A DNA stretch of 52,775 nucleotides from Bacteroidota bacterium (GCA_023417785.1 JAEZEH010000038.1:1-52775); one strand, 5' to 3'. Counted from the stretch's first letter, positions 32,715-42,100 are shown. A program made the numbers and translations. The notes: a model not told the origin generated them from the sequence alone.

Positions 32715-34676
32715 TCAAAAGCGCTTTCGCTGAATGCGAATAGCATTAAGAATTGCAAGCAACGCTACCCCTACGTCGGCGAACACGGCTTCCCACATAG
32801 AGGCGACTCCCCAGGCACCGGCAGCCATTACAATGATCTTCACACCAAACGCAAGTGCGATGTTCTGCCATACGATGGCGTTGGTCGCTTTTCCAATTTT
32901 AATCGCTGTATAAATTTTCGAAGGCTGGTCAGTTTGAATGACAATATCGGCTGTCTCGATTGCGGCGTCACTTCCTAATCCACCCATCGCGATACCCACG
33001 TCGCTGAGAGCGAGTACCGGTGCGTCGTTGATGCCATCACCGACAAAAGCGACGGCTTCCTTCTTGCCCTTCTTGATCGCTTCGAGTTTGGTAACTTTAT
33101 CCTCGGGAAGGAGATCTCCATAAGCCTGGTCAATGCCAAGTGCTACTGCCACTGAATCCACCACATTCTGTTTGTCGCCGCTGAGCATAATGACCTTTAC
33201 CTTCTCGCGGTGTAATTGGTCTATCGTGGCTTTCGCGTCTTCTTTAATTTCGTCGGAAATCACAATAGCGCCGGCTAGTATTTTATCAATCGCAACATAA
33301 ACCATAGTGCCGGTTTCCATCGCAAGGTCGGGCGTGGTGGATATACTGTGTTGTTGCAGTAGCCGGAGATTTCCAGCGATGACGTCTTTGCCATTAACTT
33401 GCCCACGGACACCGAATCCTCTAATTTCTTCGACGCTTGTCGCCATATAGGAAACGGCTTGTTTTCCCACATAGCTAACAATTGCCTTTGCGGCCGGATG
33501 ACTTGAGTATGACTCAACTGCGGCAGCGATGGCCAGCCATTCTTTTTCGGGTAGCCCTGCACTAATGACCTTTTGGACACGGAAAACGCCTTTGGTGAGC
33601 GTTCCGGTCTTGTCCATTACAACGGTATCTACACGTGTCATGCGATCGAGGTAACTGGATCCTTTGAACAGAATGCCGTTTCGGGATCCGGCTCCAATCC
33701 CTCCGAAGTACCCCAACGGGATGGCTACTACCAATGCGCAGGGGCACGAGATCACCAGGAAAATCAATGCCCGATAGAGCCACTCGTCGAAGTAGTAAGT
33801 TTCAACAAAAAAATACGGTAGCAGGGTGAGACCTATGGCCAGGAATACGACTATTGGGGTATACGCTCGTGCGAACCGCCGGATGAATAATTCGGTTTTT
33901 GCTTTTCTGCCTTGTGCATTCTGGACCAAAGTAAGAATCCGTGCAAGCGAACTTTCATTGAACAACCGGGTTACCCTGATATCAGCCACGCGGTCTTCGT
34001 TAATCATGCCGGCCAGAACTGTTTCATCCTTGCTGATTGAAGCAGGTTTACTTTCGCCGGTGAGCGCTGAAGTATTGAACGAACTTCCTGCGCTAACCAT
34101 GGTTCCGTCTAAGGGAACTCGTTCACCCGCTTTCACCTGAATCACGTCTCCGACTTTCACATCACCGGGATCCACCGCTACATACGTTCCGTTGCGAAAT
34201 ACCGTTGCCGTCTCAGGTCGCACATCCAACAAGGCTTTTATATTCCGCTTCGCCTTGCTTACCGCAGCGCCCTGAAATAATTCACCGATGGCATAAAAAA
34301 CCATGACCGCCACCCCTTCCGGATATTCGCCGATGTAGAAGGCACCCATCGTGGCTATGCCCATTAAGAAAAATTCGGTAAACACATCACCACGAAACGC
34401 CAGGCGGACCCCTTTCATCACTACGGGTGTACCAACGGGGAGATAGGCAACAATGTACCAGATCAACCGAACGCTGTCCCGAAACCAGGCTGGATGAAGG
34501 ATATAATCCATGACCAGACCTGCGAGCAGAAGGAGCAAGCTTATTCCCGCCAGAATCCATTCCCTATTGACCCAAAGTACATTCTGTTTCATAGGTCGGG
34601 GCTCGCCGGAACTCTCCGCGATCTGCTCTACGTTGTGGTGTGTTGCAGTGGAAATATGATTCGGCGAGCCTTTCAT
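32715..34676 (-). CDS. P1B-2-type heavy metal translocating ATPase (Zn/Cd/Pb exporter type)
   Basis: A 653-residue inner membrane pump. Motifs: TGES in SALTGESKPAS (actuator), SCPCALVV in the sixth helix, MDKTGTLTKG with phosphorylated Asp355, SSHPAAKAI (HP motif), and GDGINDAPVLALSDVGIAMG. The last helices carry the P1B-2 signature: Lys in FGVKIIVMAAG and Asp in FADVGVALLAILN. These residues with CPC select zinc, cadmium and lead. Unlike ZntA there is no N-terminal ferredoxin-like metal-binding domain, only a His-containing polar leader (NHISTATHHN). The gene starts 3 bases after the stop of the NicO-like gene, so they are translationally linked. Confidence 0.93.
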   Translation of the reverse strand: MKGSPNHISTATHHNVEQIAESSGEPRPMKQNVLWVNREWILAGISLLLLLAGLVMDYILHPAWFRDSVRLIWYIVAYLPVGTPVVMKGVRLAFRGDVFTEFFLMGIATMGAFYIGEYPEGVAVMVFYAIGELFQGAAVSKAKRNIKALLDVRPETATVFRNGTYVAVDPGDVKVGDVIQVKAGERVPLDGTMVSAGSSFNTSALTGESKPASISKDETVLAGMINEDRVADIRVTRLFNESSLARILTLVQNAQGRKAKTELFIRRFARAYTPIVVFLAIGLTLLPYFFVETYYFDEWLYRALIFLVISCPCALVVAIPLGYFGGIGAGSRNGILFKGSSYLDRMTRVDTVVMDKTGTLTKGVFRVQKVISAGLPEKEWLAIAAAVESYSSHPAAKAIVSYVGKQAVSYMATSVEEIRGFGVRGQVNGKDVIAGNLRLLQQHSISTTPDLAMETGTMVYVAIDKILAGAIVISDEIKEDAKATIDQLHREKVKVIMLSGDKQNVVDSVAVALGIDQAYGDLLPEDKVTKLEAIKKGKKEAVAFVGDGINDAPVLALSDVGIAMGGLGSDAAIETADIVIQTDQPSKIYTAIKIGKATNAIVWQNIALAFGVKIIVMAAGAWGVASMWEAVFADVGVALLAILNAIRIQRKRF

Positions 34677-34679
34677 ACT

Positions 34680-35291
34680 TCAATGAATAAAAAATGAAAT
34701 GATACCTGTAAGTACAAGCGTGGCGCCTGTGATTATTCCGGCATTATGTTCCAGTGTATGCCAGTTCATCCGGAAAACACCTTTGTACGCAAGTCGAATC
34801 CAAATCACCATTCCTGAAACCGTCACTACCGTATAAAGCACGGCGAGAATAACGACCTGGTACCATCCATGTGCACCCGCCATCAGAAAATATGCTTCAA
34901 TTTCGAAACACGGCGAAAAGAACATGGCAACGACCAACCCGAGAATGAGCTTTTTCTTTGACAAACGTGTGGCGTCTGAGTCAATAGAGAAATGTTTATG
35001 GCGGTGATGCTGATAGATGTAAAATATACCCAGCCCAATCAAAACGACAGGTGCAATCAGATGTGTGAAGTGATCGACGTGCTCCGCCAGTTGAACGCCA
35101 AGCAAACCGATCACCAGTCCGATGAGAACGGTACTCAACGCATGGGCGAGCCCAGACAAAAGGGTAATCGATGTAGTTTCGCCTATCGTCCAGTTCTCCT
35201 TCCTGCTTACCGCCAGAACCGGCAACCAGTGATTCGGTATGAGGGCATGAAGGACGCTCAGTACAAGGCTTCCTGTGATGATTGCTACCAT
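34680..35291 (-). CDS. NicO/UreH-like metal transporter family protein
   Basis: A 203-residue membrane protein with about six helices. The N-terminal LSVLHALIPNHWLPVLAVSRKE resembles the HAxxPDH-type signature of NicO/RcnA nickel-cobalt transporters and of UreH-like proteins, and LSGLAHALSTVLIGLVIGLLG repeats the histidine-containing pattern. A cytosolic His-rich loop (YQHHRHKHFSIDSD, near 93-107) and the FSPCFEIEAYF motif suggest metal handling. It lies between a TonB receptor and a P1B-2 ATPase on the same strand, with gaps of 66 and 3 bases, which suggests a role in the same metal circuit; the actual metal is unknown. Confidence 0.7.
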   Translation of the reverse strand: MVAIITGSLVLSVLHALIPNHWLPVLAVSRKENWTIGETTSITLLSGLAHALSTVLIGLVIGLLGVQLAEHVDHFTHLIAPVVLIGLGIFYIYQHHRHKHFSIDSDATRLSKKKLILGLVVAMFFSPCFEIEAYFLMAGAHGWYQVVILAVLYTVVTVSGMVIWIRLAYKGVFRMNWHTLEHNAGIITGATLVLTGIISFFIH

Positions 35292-35357
35292 ATTGTTTCA
35301 AGAGTCATAGACCGATAAGCTTTCATGCGATTATAAGTAGAATCCGTCGAAACTAAT

Positions 35358-37565
35358 TTAAAGATCGAGTTTAAGGCCGCCATTGATAACGAATCCGTCT
35401 ACCGGTGCGTAGATTTCACGAAACACGGGATCTGATAATGTTCCGGTGTAGATTGAGTCGAACCGGGTTTGACGGGAATCGAGGAAGTTCTCAAAGTTTA
35501 TGAAAAGCGAGAAATGTTCCCAAAGTCGTTCAACCATAAAACCGCAGATCCAGTAGTCTTTACCATATGCGTTATCCGAAAGTCGCTGCCTGCCGAAGTA
35601 ATACGCTTCAAGACCAATCTTCCATTGTTCTTCGACTTCATACATCAGTACATTGTTCATACGGTGCCGCGGCGTCAGTGGGTTTTGTGTTGAATTGCTG
35701 CCCTTGTGAATCCTCGTATCCGTAAATGTGTATCCAAGAAATAGTTTAAAGTCACCGAGTTCAATTTTTACATTAGTCTCAGTTCCTTTGCTATCTGTGA
35801 ACCCGTCGAGATTCACGAGTCGGAGATCGTTACCGGTTTGCGTCAATGTTAGAGGGTTGTCGAGGTATGTATAAAAGAACAAGTGATTAATGCTTATTCC
35901 CGCGGATCCAATCGAGGCGCGGTAGTTGATATCCCAGTTGGCGCCATAGCTTTTTTCAAGGGTGTTACCATCAGATGAAACAGGGAGTACGTTTCTGAAG
36001 TGCAGCCGTTCCGTATCTTCTGTAAAAATTGTCGGCGTCTTATAGCCGAATCCCCCGCCTACCCGCGTACTCAGTACGGGGCTTGCCTTGTATAGAAAGG
36101 AAATACGGGGAAGCAGAACCCAGCCATAGTCCACGACGTAATCGCTCCGAAGTCCAGTTTCAAGGATAGCCAGCTCCGTAAAGGAATGCGTATTCTGAAT
36201 AAAGGCGCCCCATGTGGTTTGCGAATAGTCGCGGCCGCCTTCGCTTATTCCTTCTTCAGTAAACTGATCCGTCCAAAGGTTTAGTCCGGCGATCCATTCC
36301 GTATCTTCGGACCCTGTGGCATAGTTTAATTCAGTGAACGTACTTTCTTGAAGGCCGTCAAAGGAATATCCGGGGATATTCAGCTCCCGGTCAAAATGGT
36401 TAAAGCTGTTTTTGATATGAATGGCGCTATGGTCATTGAGGTTATGTGTCAGGGCGAATTGTGTGCTGATCCGTTTGGAGTTGTTTTCTTCATAATAACG
36501 GGCTTGTCCGCCAGCCGAACCGTTGATCAATGACATATCTCCCCCGATGCGATCTTCGGTGGTGAGGTTGACGCCTGCGTTCAGCGATGTATTGTCTCCC
36601 ACATTGAGGAACACTCTTGGATTAAGTGTATAGCGCTTCACCTTCGGGATAGCTGACAGACCGATTTCTGCCGGATCATACGCGCGTGTTGAGTTGCGGG
36701 AAGCAAAAACCGTTATTCCGGCGGCGCCAAATTGTTTTCCATAAAAACCGCTAAGATCAAGGCCGCGTGCACTGGTGCCGTTGATGAGGAACCGGAGTTC
36801 GCGTTCGTCGGATGGCGTCCGGCTCACGAGATTCACAAGGCCTGCGATTGCTCCGCCTCCATACAGTGTCGATGTGGAACCCTTGATTACTTCCACCTGC
36901 TGCAAGTCGAGAGGTGGCGTCTGAAGCAAACCGAGTCCTCCCGAAAATCCTGCATACAACGGGAAGCCGTCTTTTAGAATTTGGGTGTATCTTCCATCAA
37001 GGCCCTGAATTCGGATCGATGCGTTGGCTGAAGTAGCCGAAGTTTGTTGGGTTTGAATACCTGTACTTTCACTCAAAAGCATCCGGATGTCTCCCGGTTT
37101 CATGTTTGCTTTTTCGTCGAGTTCCTCTCCTGCGATGAACTCAACCCTGGTGGCGATGTCGACAATCGTTCTGCTGCTACGGGTCGAGGTTATAACAATT
37201 TCCTCCAGCTCTTCTTCTTCCGGTGTAAGCCGGACTTGGACAGGCGAGGGATCGGTTAATGGGAATACCAGATTCAACCGAACATTTTCATAACCGACGA
37301 ACGACAACTCGACTGTGTGTCTGCCATCGGGAATGTTTTCGATCCGGAGCAAACCATTTGAATTGGCACTAGCGCCGTTATCTGTACCCCGCATTATGCC
37401 ACTGGCACCAGGTAGCGGTTCGCCGGTGTGCGCATCTGACACGGTTATGGTAAGAATATTCTGGGCCGAGGCCACCGTAGAGAATATCACAAGCAGCGTT
37501 GGCAGAATGAAACGAATGTGGGATATACTAAATAATGTAAAAGTCATCTGTTTGATTTGTTGCAA
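35358..37565 (-). CDS. TonB-dependent receptor with carboxypeptidase-like domain, metal-associated
   Basis: A 735-residue outer membrane protein: a signal peptide (cleavage near ASA-QNI), a CarboxypepD_reg-like domain at about 36-115 (ITVSDAHTGEPLPGASGIMRGT, DGRHTVELSFVGYENV), a TonB-box-like EEIVITSTRSSRTI, a plug with VEVIKGSTSTLYGGGAIAGLVNLVSR (about 225-250), then a beta-barrel. The pattern fits colicin I/vitamin B12-type receptors rather than SusC. It is the first gene of a minus-strand group with the NicO-like and P1B-2 ATPase genes, so its cargo may be a zinc or related metal complex. ATG 37547 (MTFTLFS) is an alternative start six codons downstream. Confidence 0.9.
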   Translation of the reverse strand: MQQIKQMTFTLFSISHIRFILPTLLVIFSTVASAQNILTITVSDAHTGEPLPGASGIMRGTDNGASANSNGLLRIENIPDGRHTVELSFVGYENVRLNLVFPLTDPSPVQVRLTPEEEELEEIVITSTRSSRTIVDIATRVEFIAGEELDEKANMKPGDIRMLLSESTGIQTQQTSATSANASIRIQGLDGRYTQILKDGFPLYAGFSGGLGLLQTPPLDLQQVEVIKGSTSTLYGGGAIAGLVNLVSRTPSDERELRFLINGTSARGLDLSGFYGKQFGAAGITVFASRNSTRAYDPAEIGLSAIPKVKRYTLNPRVFLNVGDNTSLNAGVNLTTEDRIGGDMSLINGSAGGQARYYEENNSKRISTQFALTHNLNDHSAIHIKNSFNHFDRELNIPGYSFDGLQESTFTELNYATGSEDTEWIAGLNLWTDQFTEEGISEGGRDYSQTTWGAFIQNTHSFTELAILETGLRSDYVVDYGWVLLPRISFLYKASPVLSTRVGGGFGYKTPTIFTEDTERLHFRNVLPVSSDGNTLEKSYGANWDINYRASIGSAGISINHLFFYTYLDNPLTLTQTGNDLRLVNLDGFTDSKGTETNVKIELGDFKLFLGYTFTDTRIHKGSNSTQNPLTPRHRMNNVLMYEVEEQWKIGLEAYYFGRQRLSDNAYGKDYWICGFMVERLWEHFSLFINFENFLDSRQTRFDSIYTGTLSDPVFREIYAPVDGFVINGGLKLDL

Positions 37566-37679
37566 AATAGCGTATCCGTGTTAACCACGCGAATATTTTA
37601 GAAATCTTGTAAATCTTCCAGAGTTAAATGAAAATCGGTTCGTGTACGCATTCCGTTTGTACAGAAAAATGAATCTAAC

Positions 37680-38015
37680 ATGAAAACCAAAGAATTAACA
37701 GATGAGGATTTCTGGCGCCAGATCACGTCAGAGGGAAAGGCTGCATTAGTCGAGTTCGGTGCCGAATGGTGCCCACCTTGCAGGGCAATGAATCCGATTC
37801 TTGAGGAGCTTTCCGATCATTTCAGCGACAGGGCTGTGGTAGCAAAGGTGAACGTTGACGATAATCCCGCAATAACTTCACAATTTGCTGTCCGGAACCT
37901 TCCAACGTTCCTTTTTTTCAAAGAAGGTCAACTCGTTAACCGGATTGTCGGCGCGGTATCAAAATTGACACTTGAAAAGCAGATTAACACCCTTTTGAAT
38001 GGCGGAAAGTTGTAA
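37680..38015 (+). CDS. Thioredoxin family protein with CPPC active site
   Basis: A 111-residue thioredoxin. The active site is WCPPC (Cys31, Cys34) instead of the usual WCGPC, within VEFGAEWCPPCRAMNPILEEL; the cis-proline segment is RNLPTFLFFKEG (about 72-83). No signal peptide is visible, so it acts in the cytoplasm. The second proline in place of glycine may shift the redox potential. It is 66 bases upstream of copA on the same strand, suggesting a part in protecting thiols during copper stress. Confidence 0.9.
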   Translation: MKTKELTDEDFWRQITSEGKAALVEFGAEWCPPCRAMNPILEELSDHFSDRAVVAKVNVDDNPAITSQFAVRNLPTFLFFKEGQLVNRIVGAVSKLTLEKQINTLLNGGKL

Positions 38016-38081
38016 CCTTTAGCGGGAAATGTATAAAACTAAAACCCGCCTGAGAGTGTAGTATTGTAAAGGAATTCAATT

Positions 38082-40313
38082 ATGGAAATAACTAAAGATA
38101 TACCGCTGAAAAAGGAAAGCTTCCCGGTATTGGAGATGACATGTGCGGCGTGCGCGGTGAGTGTGGAGTCCATGCTGAAGTCGGCAAGCGGTGTGCGCGA
38201 CGCTGGAGTGAACTACGCAAATCAGACTGCCTGGGTAGAATATGATGAACAACAAACGAAGCCGGCGGACCTGCAGAATGTCGTTCGATCTATAGGGTAT
38301 GATTTGGTAGTGGATGTCGAAGATCCGCAGGCGGTTCAGGAGCAGGCCCAGCGCAGACACTATGAAGACGTAAAGCAGAGAACGATATGGTCATCTTTGC
38401 TTGCGTTGCCCGTCGTGATCATTGGTATGTTCTTCATGGATATGCCTTTTGGCAACTACATCATGATGGCATTGTCGGCACCGGTAGTTTTCTTTTTTGG
38501 CAGAAGTTTCTTCATCAACGCATGGAAGCAGGCCCGGCATGGAAAGGCAAATATGGACACGCTCGTCGCGCTGTCTACTGGGATAGCATTTTTATTCAGT
38601 ACCTTCAATACGTTTTTTCCGGAGTTCTGGCATTCGCGCGGCTTACATGCACACGTGTACTTTGAAGCCGCTGCGGTAATCATTGCATTTATTTCATTGG
38701 GAAAACTCCTTGAGGAGAAGGCAAAGTCGAATACATCGTCGGCGATCCGAAAGTTGATGGGACTTCAGCCAAAAACAGTGCGCGCTATCATTGATGGAAG
38801 CGAGAACGAAGTACCAGTTGCCGTTGTACGGCCCGGGTTTACGCTCGTGGTACGTCCCGGCGAGAAGATCCCTGTCGATGGAGAAGTGCTGAGTGGATCC
38901 TCTTTCGTTGATGAAAGCATGATTTCCGGCGAACCTGTTCCGGTGGAAAAGAAAGCCGGTGAGAAGGTGTTCGCCGGAACCATCAATCAGAAAGGTAGCT
39001 TCCAGTTTGAAGCCGAAAAGGTTGGGGGCGATACGATTCTTGCGCAGATCATCAAAATGGTTCAACAGGCGCAAGGCAGTAAGGCCCCGGTACAGAAACT
39101 GGTTGACAAGATTGCAGGTATTTTCGTGCCGGCGGTTATCGCGATTGCGATACTTACCTTTGTCGCGTGGATTCTTCTGGGTGGTGACAACGCTTTTACG
39201 CATGCGTTGCTTACCTCAATTACTGTTCTTGTGATCGCCTGTCCATGTGCGCTTGGGCTCGCAACACCAACTGCAATAATGGTTGGCGTGGGGAAAGGTG
39301 CCGAAAATAATATCCTGATCAAAGACGCCGAGAGCCTGGAAGTTGCACACAAAGTGAATGCGATTATCCTCGACAAAACGGGAACGATTACCGAGGGTAA
39401 ACCGGTAGTGACCGATTTCGTATGGAGCGAGGGCAAAGAAACGCAGGACAATAAAAGGATACTTTTCGCCCTGGAATCCCTTTCCGAACATCCGCTGGCG
39501 GAAGCAGTGGTAAACGTCCTTAAAGCGGATTCACCCGGGACGGTGACCCTTGATAAATTTGAAAGTATTACAGCGCGCGGGGTGAAAGCTGAATATAGTG
39601 GGGAAGCATACTACATTGGCAGTCGCAGGCTGATCAATGAATCAGGTGTGGTTGTTCCCGAGAGCGTTGACGACGATGCGCTTCGCCTTCAGGCTGATGC
39701 AAAAACGGTTGTGTTCTTCTTTAATTCACAGGAGGTACTCGCCGTCATTGCAATCGCTGACAAGATAAAGGATACTTCAAGGAGAGCGGTAACTACACTA
39801 ATCAACAAAGGTATTGATGTTTATATGCTCACCGGCGACAACGCACAGACTGCGAAAGCAGTAGCCGGCGCGTTGGGAATCAGACATTATAAGGCGGAGG
39901 TTCTGCCGTCAGAAAAAGCTGACTTTGTAAAAGAACTTCAGCAACAGGGAAAAGTTGTGGCAATGGTTGGCGACGGAATTAACGACTCCCAGGCACTCGC
40001 CCAGGCGGACATAAGTATCGCCATGGGCAAAGGTTCTGACATTGCGATGGATGTAGCCAAAATGACGTTGATAACCTCGGATCTTCAATCCATCCCGAAG
40101 GCGTTTAACCTTTCCTCGAAAACGGTGATGGGAATCAAACAGAATTTATTCTGGGCGTTTATCTACAATGTCATCGGTATCCCCATTGCTGCAGGCGTGT
40201 TATATCCGGTGAACGGTTTCCTTCTCGATCCGATGATTGCCGGGGCTGCAATGGCGCTTAGTTCTGTAAGCGTCGTCGGAAACAGTCTCCGCCTGCGTTT
40301 CGCGAAGATATAG
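38082..40313 (+). CDS. copA: Copper-translocating P1B-1-type ATPase
   Basis: A 743-residue copper exporter. Its N-terminal heavy-metal-associated domain has MTCAAC at 19-24. The pump core shows SGEPVPV (actuator), ACPCALGLATP with Cys387-Pro-Cys389, LDKTGTITEG with phosphorylated Asp431, SEHPLAEAVV (HP motif) and GDGINDSQALAQADISIAMG. The P1B-1 signature is completed by YNVIGIPIAAGVLYP in the seventh helix and MALSSVSVVGNSLRLR in the eighth. It uses ATP to move Cu(I) out of the cytoplasm. Downstream come an intrinsic terminator, a 27-residue membrane peptide and a DUF3347 lipoprotein, forming a copper module. Confidence 0.96.
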   Translation: MEITKDIPLKKESFPVLEMTCAACAVSVESMLKSASGVRDAGVNYANQTAWVEYDEQQTKPADLQNVVRSIGYDLVVDVEDPQAVQEQAQRRHYEDVKQRTIWSSLLALPVVIIGMFFMDMPFGNYIMMALSAPVVFFFGRSFFINAWKQARHGKANMDTLVALSTGIAFLFSTFNTFFPEFWHSRGLHAHVYFEAAAVIIAFISLGKLLEEKAKSNTSSAIRKLMGLQPKTVRAIIDGSENEVPVAVVRPGFTLVVRPGEKIPVDGEVLSGSSFVDESMISGEPVPVEKKAGEKVFAGTINQKGSFQFEAEKVGGDTILAQIIKMVQQAQGSKAPVQKLVDKIAGIFVPAVIAIAILTFVAWILLGGDNAFTHALLTSITVLVIACPCALGLATPTAIMVGVGKGAENNILIKDAESLEVAHKVNAIILDKTGTITEGKPVVTDFVWSEGKETQDNKRILFALESLSEHPLAEAVVNVLKADSPGTVTLDKFESITARGVKAEYSGEAYYIGSRRLINESGVVVPESVDDDALRLQADAKTVVFFFNSQEVLAVIAIADKIKDTSRRAVTTLINKGIDVYMLTGDNAQTAKAVAGALGIRHYKAEVLPSEKADFVKELQQQGKVVAMVGDGINDSQALAQADISIAMGKGSDIAMDVAKMTLITSDLQSIPKAFNLSSKTVMGIKQNLFWAFIYNVIGIPIAAGVLYPVNGFLLDPMIAGAAMALSSVSVVGNSLRLRFAKI

Positions 40314-40366
40314 ACTGGCAGGAACGGCTCCGGCCGTCAGCCCACTTGGTGACGTTGTTTTTGTTT

Positions 40367-40393
40367 GTCCCGCTCTTTCGCGGGACTTTTTTT
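40367..40393 (+). terminator. Intrinsic terminator after copA
   Basis: GTCCCGC and GCGGGAC pair perfectly around a six-base loop (TCTTTC) and are followed by seven T. The hairpin begins 54 bases after the copA stop codon and is the strongest terminator on the plus strand of the window. Confidence 0.9.
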
Positions 40394-40475
40394 ATCCACG
40401 AAACGTATAAATATTCTCCGCAAAAGTGTAACGCAAGCGCCTGGTGAGCGGTCTATGTTTGTATCATAATTCAAT

Positions 40476-40559
40476 ATGATGAAGAAGACTATCGAATTTA
40501 TCCTGCTTACTATTGGTGTTGTTGTAGCATTGATGTGTATGACGCTGGTGTTTCTTTAA
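40476..40559 (+). CDS. Small single-helix membrane protein (27 residues)
   Basis: ATG 40476 (with a second ATG at once) opens 27 codons ending at TAA 40557-40559. The peptide starts MMKKTIEF and continues with an uninterrupted hydrophobic stretch to the end (LLTIGVVVALMCMTLVFL), the profile of a single membrane helix with a basic cytoplasmic N-terminus. It lies between the copA terminator and the DUF3347 lipoprotein gene, so it would have its own promoter. Small helices of this kind often modulate pumps or oxidases. There is no homology evidence; the case rests on the start, composition and position. Confidence 0.45.
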   Translation: MMKKTIEFILLTIGVVVALMCMTLVFL

Positions 40560-40666
40560 CTATTGCGTCGACCAGCCTCCCGGGTCCATTGTTATCCGCA
40601 AGCGAGGCCGGCTGAGTTTGGGTATGAGACCCGAAAATGCCAGTTATGGCTGCCATTGTAGTTTAA

Positions 40667-41286
40667 ATGAAAACACATTTAAAATTCTATTCTCTTTTAT
40701 TTGCCTTGGCAGGCGTTGTTCTTTTGTCAGGATGCTCAGGCAGTGGCAAGCATGAACACAACTCTGACGCCCATCATGATCAGGAACACGCGTCGGGTCC
40801 CCGGCGCCCTAAGAAACCAGTTCACCGCAATTTCAGGTGGATCAGGGTTTCCAGGAACAACTTGCCGTTGTGTTTGATTCTTACGTCGGGGTGAAGGATG
40901 CCCTTGTAGCATCGGATGCGGATAAGGTGAAATCCGAGGCCGCCGAGGCAAAAGAGTTGCTGGGGAAAGTCGATATGAAATTGCTTTCTGGCACTGCTCA
41001 TAATGACTGGATGAATTTCGTTCAGCCTATTGAGAAATCACTTACTGAAATCGAAACCGCTTCAGATATAGAGGAACAACGTAAATCGTTTAGTACGCTT
41101 TCCGATAATATGTACACGATTGTAAAAGCATTTGGTCTTGGAGGTAAGGAGGCTTTATATGAATACTGCCCAATGGCGTTCAATAACGAAGGTGGGTACT
41201 GGCTCAGTGATAACGAGCAGATTCGCAACGCATACTTTGGCGACAAGATGCTTAAATGTGGTGAGGTCAAAGAAAGACTCAAATAA
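40667..41286 (+). pseudogene. DUF3347 copper-associated lipoprotein, interrupted by a frameshift
   Basis: The reading frame starts at ATG 40667 with a lipoprotein signal (VLLSGCSGSG, Cys at about 23) and a His-rich stretch (KHEHNSDAHHDQEH). It then runs out of frame near 40811 and would stop at 40894. In the -1 frame the rest of the protein is open to 41286 and reads SSPQFQVDQGFQEQLAVVF...YCPMAFNNEGGYWLSDNEQIRNAYFGDKMLKCGEV, a DUF3347 domain. One added A in the AAGAAACC run at 40811-40817 restores a continuous protein of about 206 residues. DUF3347 proteins bind copper and occur in copper resistance loci, in keeping with copA upstream. A sequencing error is as likely as real decay. Confidence 0.8.
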
Positions 41287-41318
41287 AGTTCGAAGACGAA
41301 ACGCTTCATTCAAAGGAA

Positions 41319-41350
41319 GGTCCCACATATGAAAACCGGGCCTTTTTTAT
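41319..41350 (+). terminator. Candidate terminator after the DUF3347 gene
   Basis: AAGGTCCC and GGGCCTT pair over seven base pairs with one bulged T and a loop of about 12 bases, followed by a run of T (41343-41348). It lies about 30 bases after the stop codon. Confidence 0.55.
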
Positions 41351-41542
41351 TGTTCATGCTATCGTTGTATTTGCTGTCCACGGCAACGAGGTTTGAGAGA
41401 TATGTCGGCCATGCTTCATTGGAAAATTTAGGAGACAGGCCAAAAAACTTACTCCGAATACCGCTGTCAGATATTTTTCCATAAATTTAGTCGCCCTCTT
41501 TTTTAGCTGACCTCAGCTGGTTTACGGTAACATGTTGACTAA

Positions 41543-42100
41543 ATGGAGACTCTAACATCTGACACACCATCCGAAATTACGATCTGCGAGAATTGCAGGA
41601 ACCACCAATCAATTGAAAAGAAATTTTGTTCCTCGTGCAGCTTCCCCGTGCAGGGGACGGACGAAGAAAAATACAACTTTCGCCTGAGGCTCAGCAGCCG
41701 GAAGCGCCTCCTGAAGGATGCCGAAGGTCGAATGAAGAGCGCCAGAACAATGATTTATGTCGCTGCAGGTTTGTTTCTGGTCTCCGGACTAATAGCGTTT
41801 TTTACATCAGATGACTACGCGACGCTGCTGGTAAGTCTGATCATTTGTGTTGTGTATCTTATCCTCGCTGTATGGAGTTCGAAGAATTCGTTCGCCGCAA
41901 TTCTCACTGCGATGATTATTTATCTGACAATCCAATTAATTAATGTGATTGCCGCGCCTGAAAGCTTGTTCAGTGGTATAATCCTCAAAATCATAATTAT
42001 CGTCGCATTCGCGAAGGGCATCAAGGCGGCACTTGAAGCTAAGAATCTGCTTGGGCAATTGGATAAACTGGGAGCTTCAGATGCAATTCGCCGAACTTGA
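41543..42100 (+). CDS. Zinc-ribbon membrane protein
   Basis: A 185-residue protein. The N-terminus has a zinc ribbon with Cys15-x2-Cys18 and Cys29-x2-Cys32. A charged helix follows (RLSSRKRLLKDAEGRMKSARTM, about 49-70), then about four membrane helices (MIYVAAGLFLVSGLIAFF, LLVSLIICVVYLILAVW, FAAILTAMIIYLTIQLINVIA, IILKIIIIVAFAKGI). Function is unknown. Its 3' end overlaps the start of the next gene, another zinc-ribbon membrane protein, so they form an operon. The region between 41287 and 41542 upstream holds the terminator noted above and no confident gene. Confidence 0.75.
   Translation: METLTSDTPSEITICENCRNHQSIEKKFCSSCSFPVQGTDEEKYNFRLRLSSRKRLLKDAEGRMKSARTMIYVAAGLFLVSGLIAFFTSDDYATLLVSLIICVVYLILAVWSSKNSFAAILTAMIIYLTIQLINVIAAPESLFSGIILKIIIIVAFAKGIKAALEAKNLLGQLDKLGASDAIRRT

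Noticed and set aside
38694..39203. A 169-codon open frame on the minus strand
   Set aside because: It is antisense to copA and its composition (Arg/Asn/His-rich) is that of a shadow frame.
40805..40820. Programmed ribosomal frameshifting in the DUF3347 gene
   Set aside because: The local sequence CCTAAGAAACC lacks a classical heptameric slippery site and no strong downstream hairpin was seen.
41329..41484. A 51-codon frame with a hydrophobic N-terminus (MKTGPFLLFMLSLYLL)
   Set aside because: Its start lies inside a likely terminator hairpin (41319-41350) and the rest shows no pattern. AAGGAAGG precedes it, so a real small protein cannot be excluded, but support is weak.
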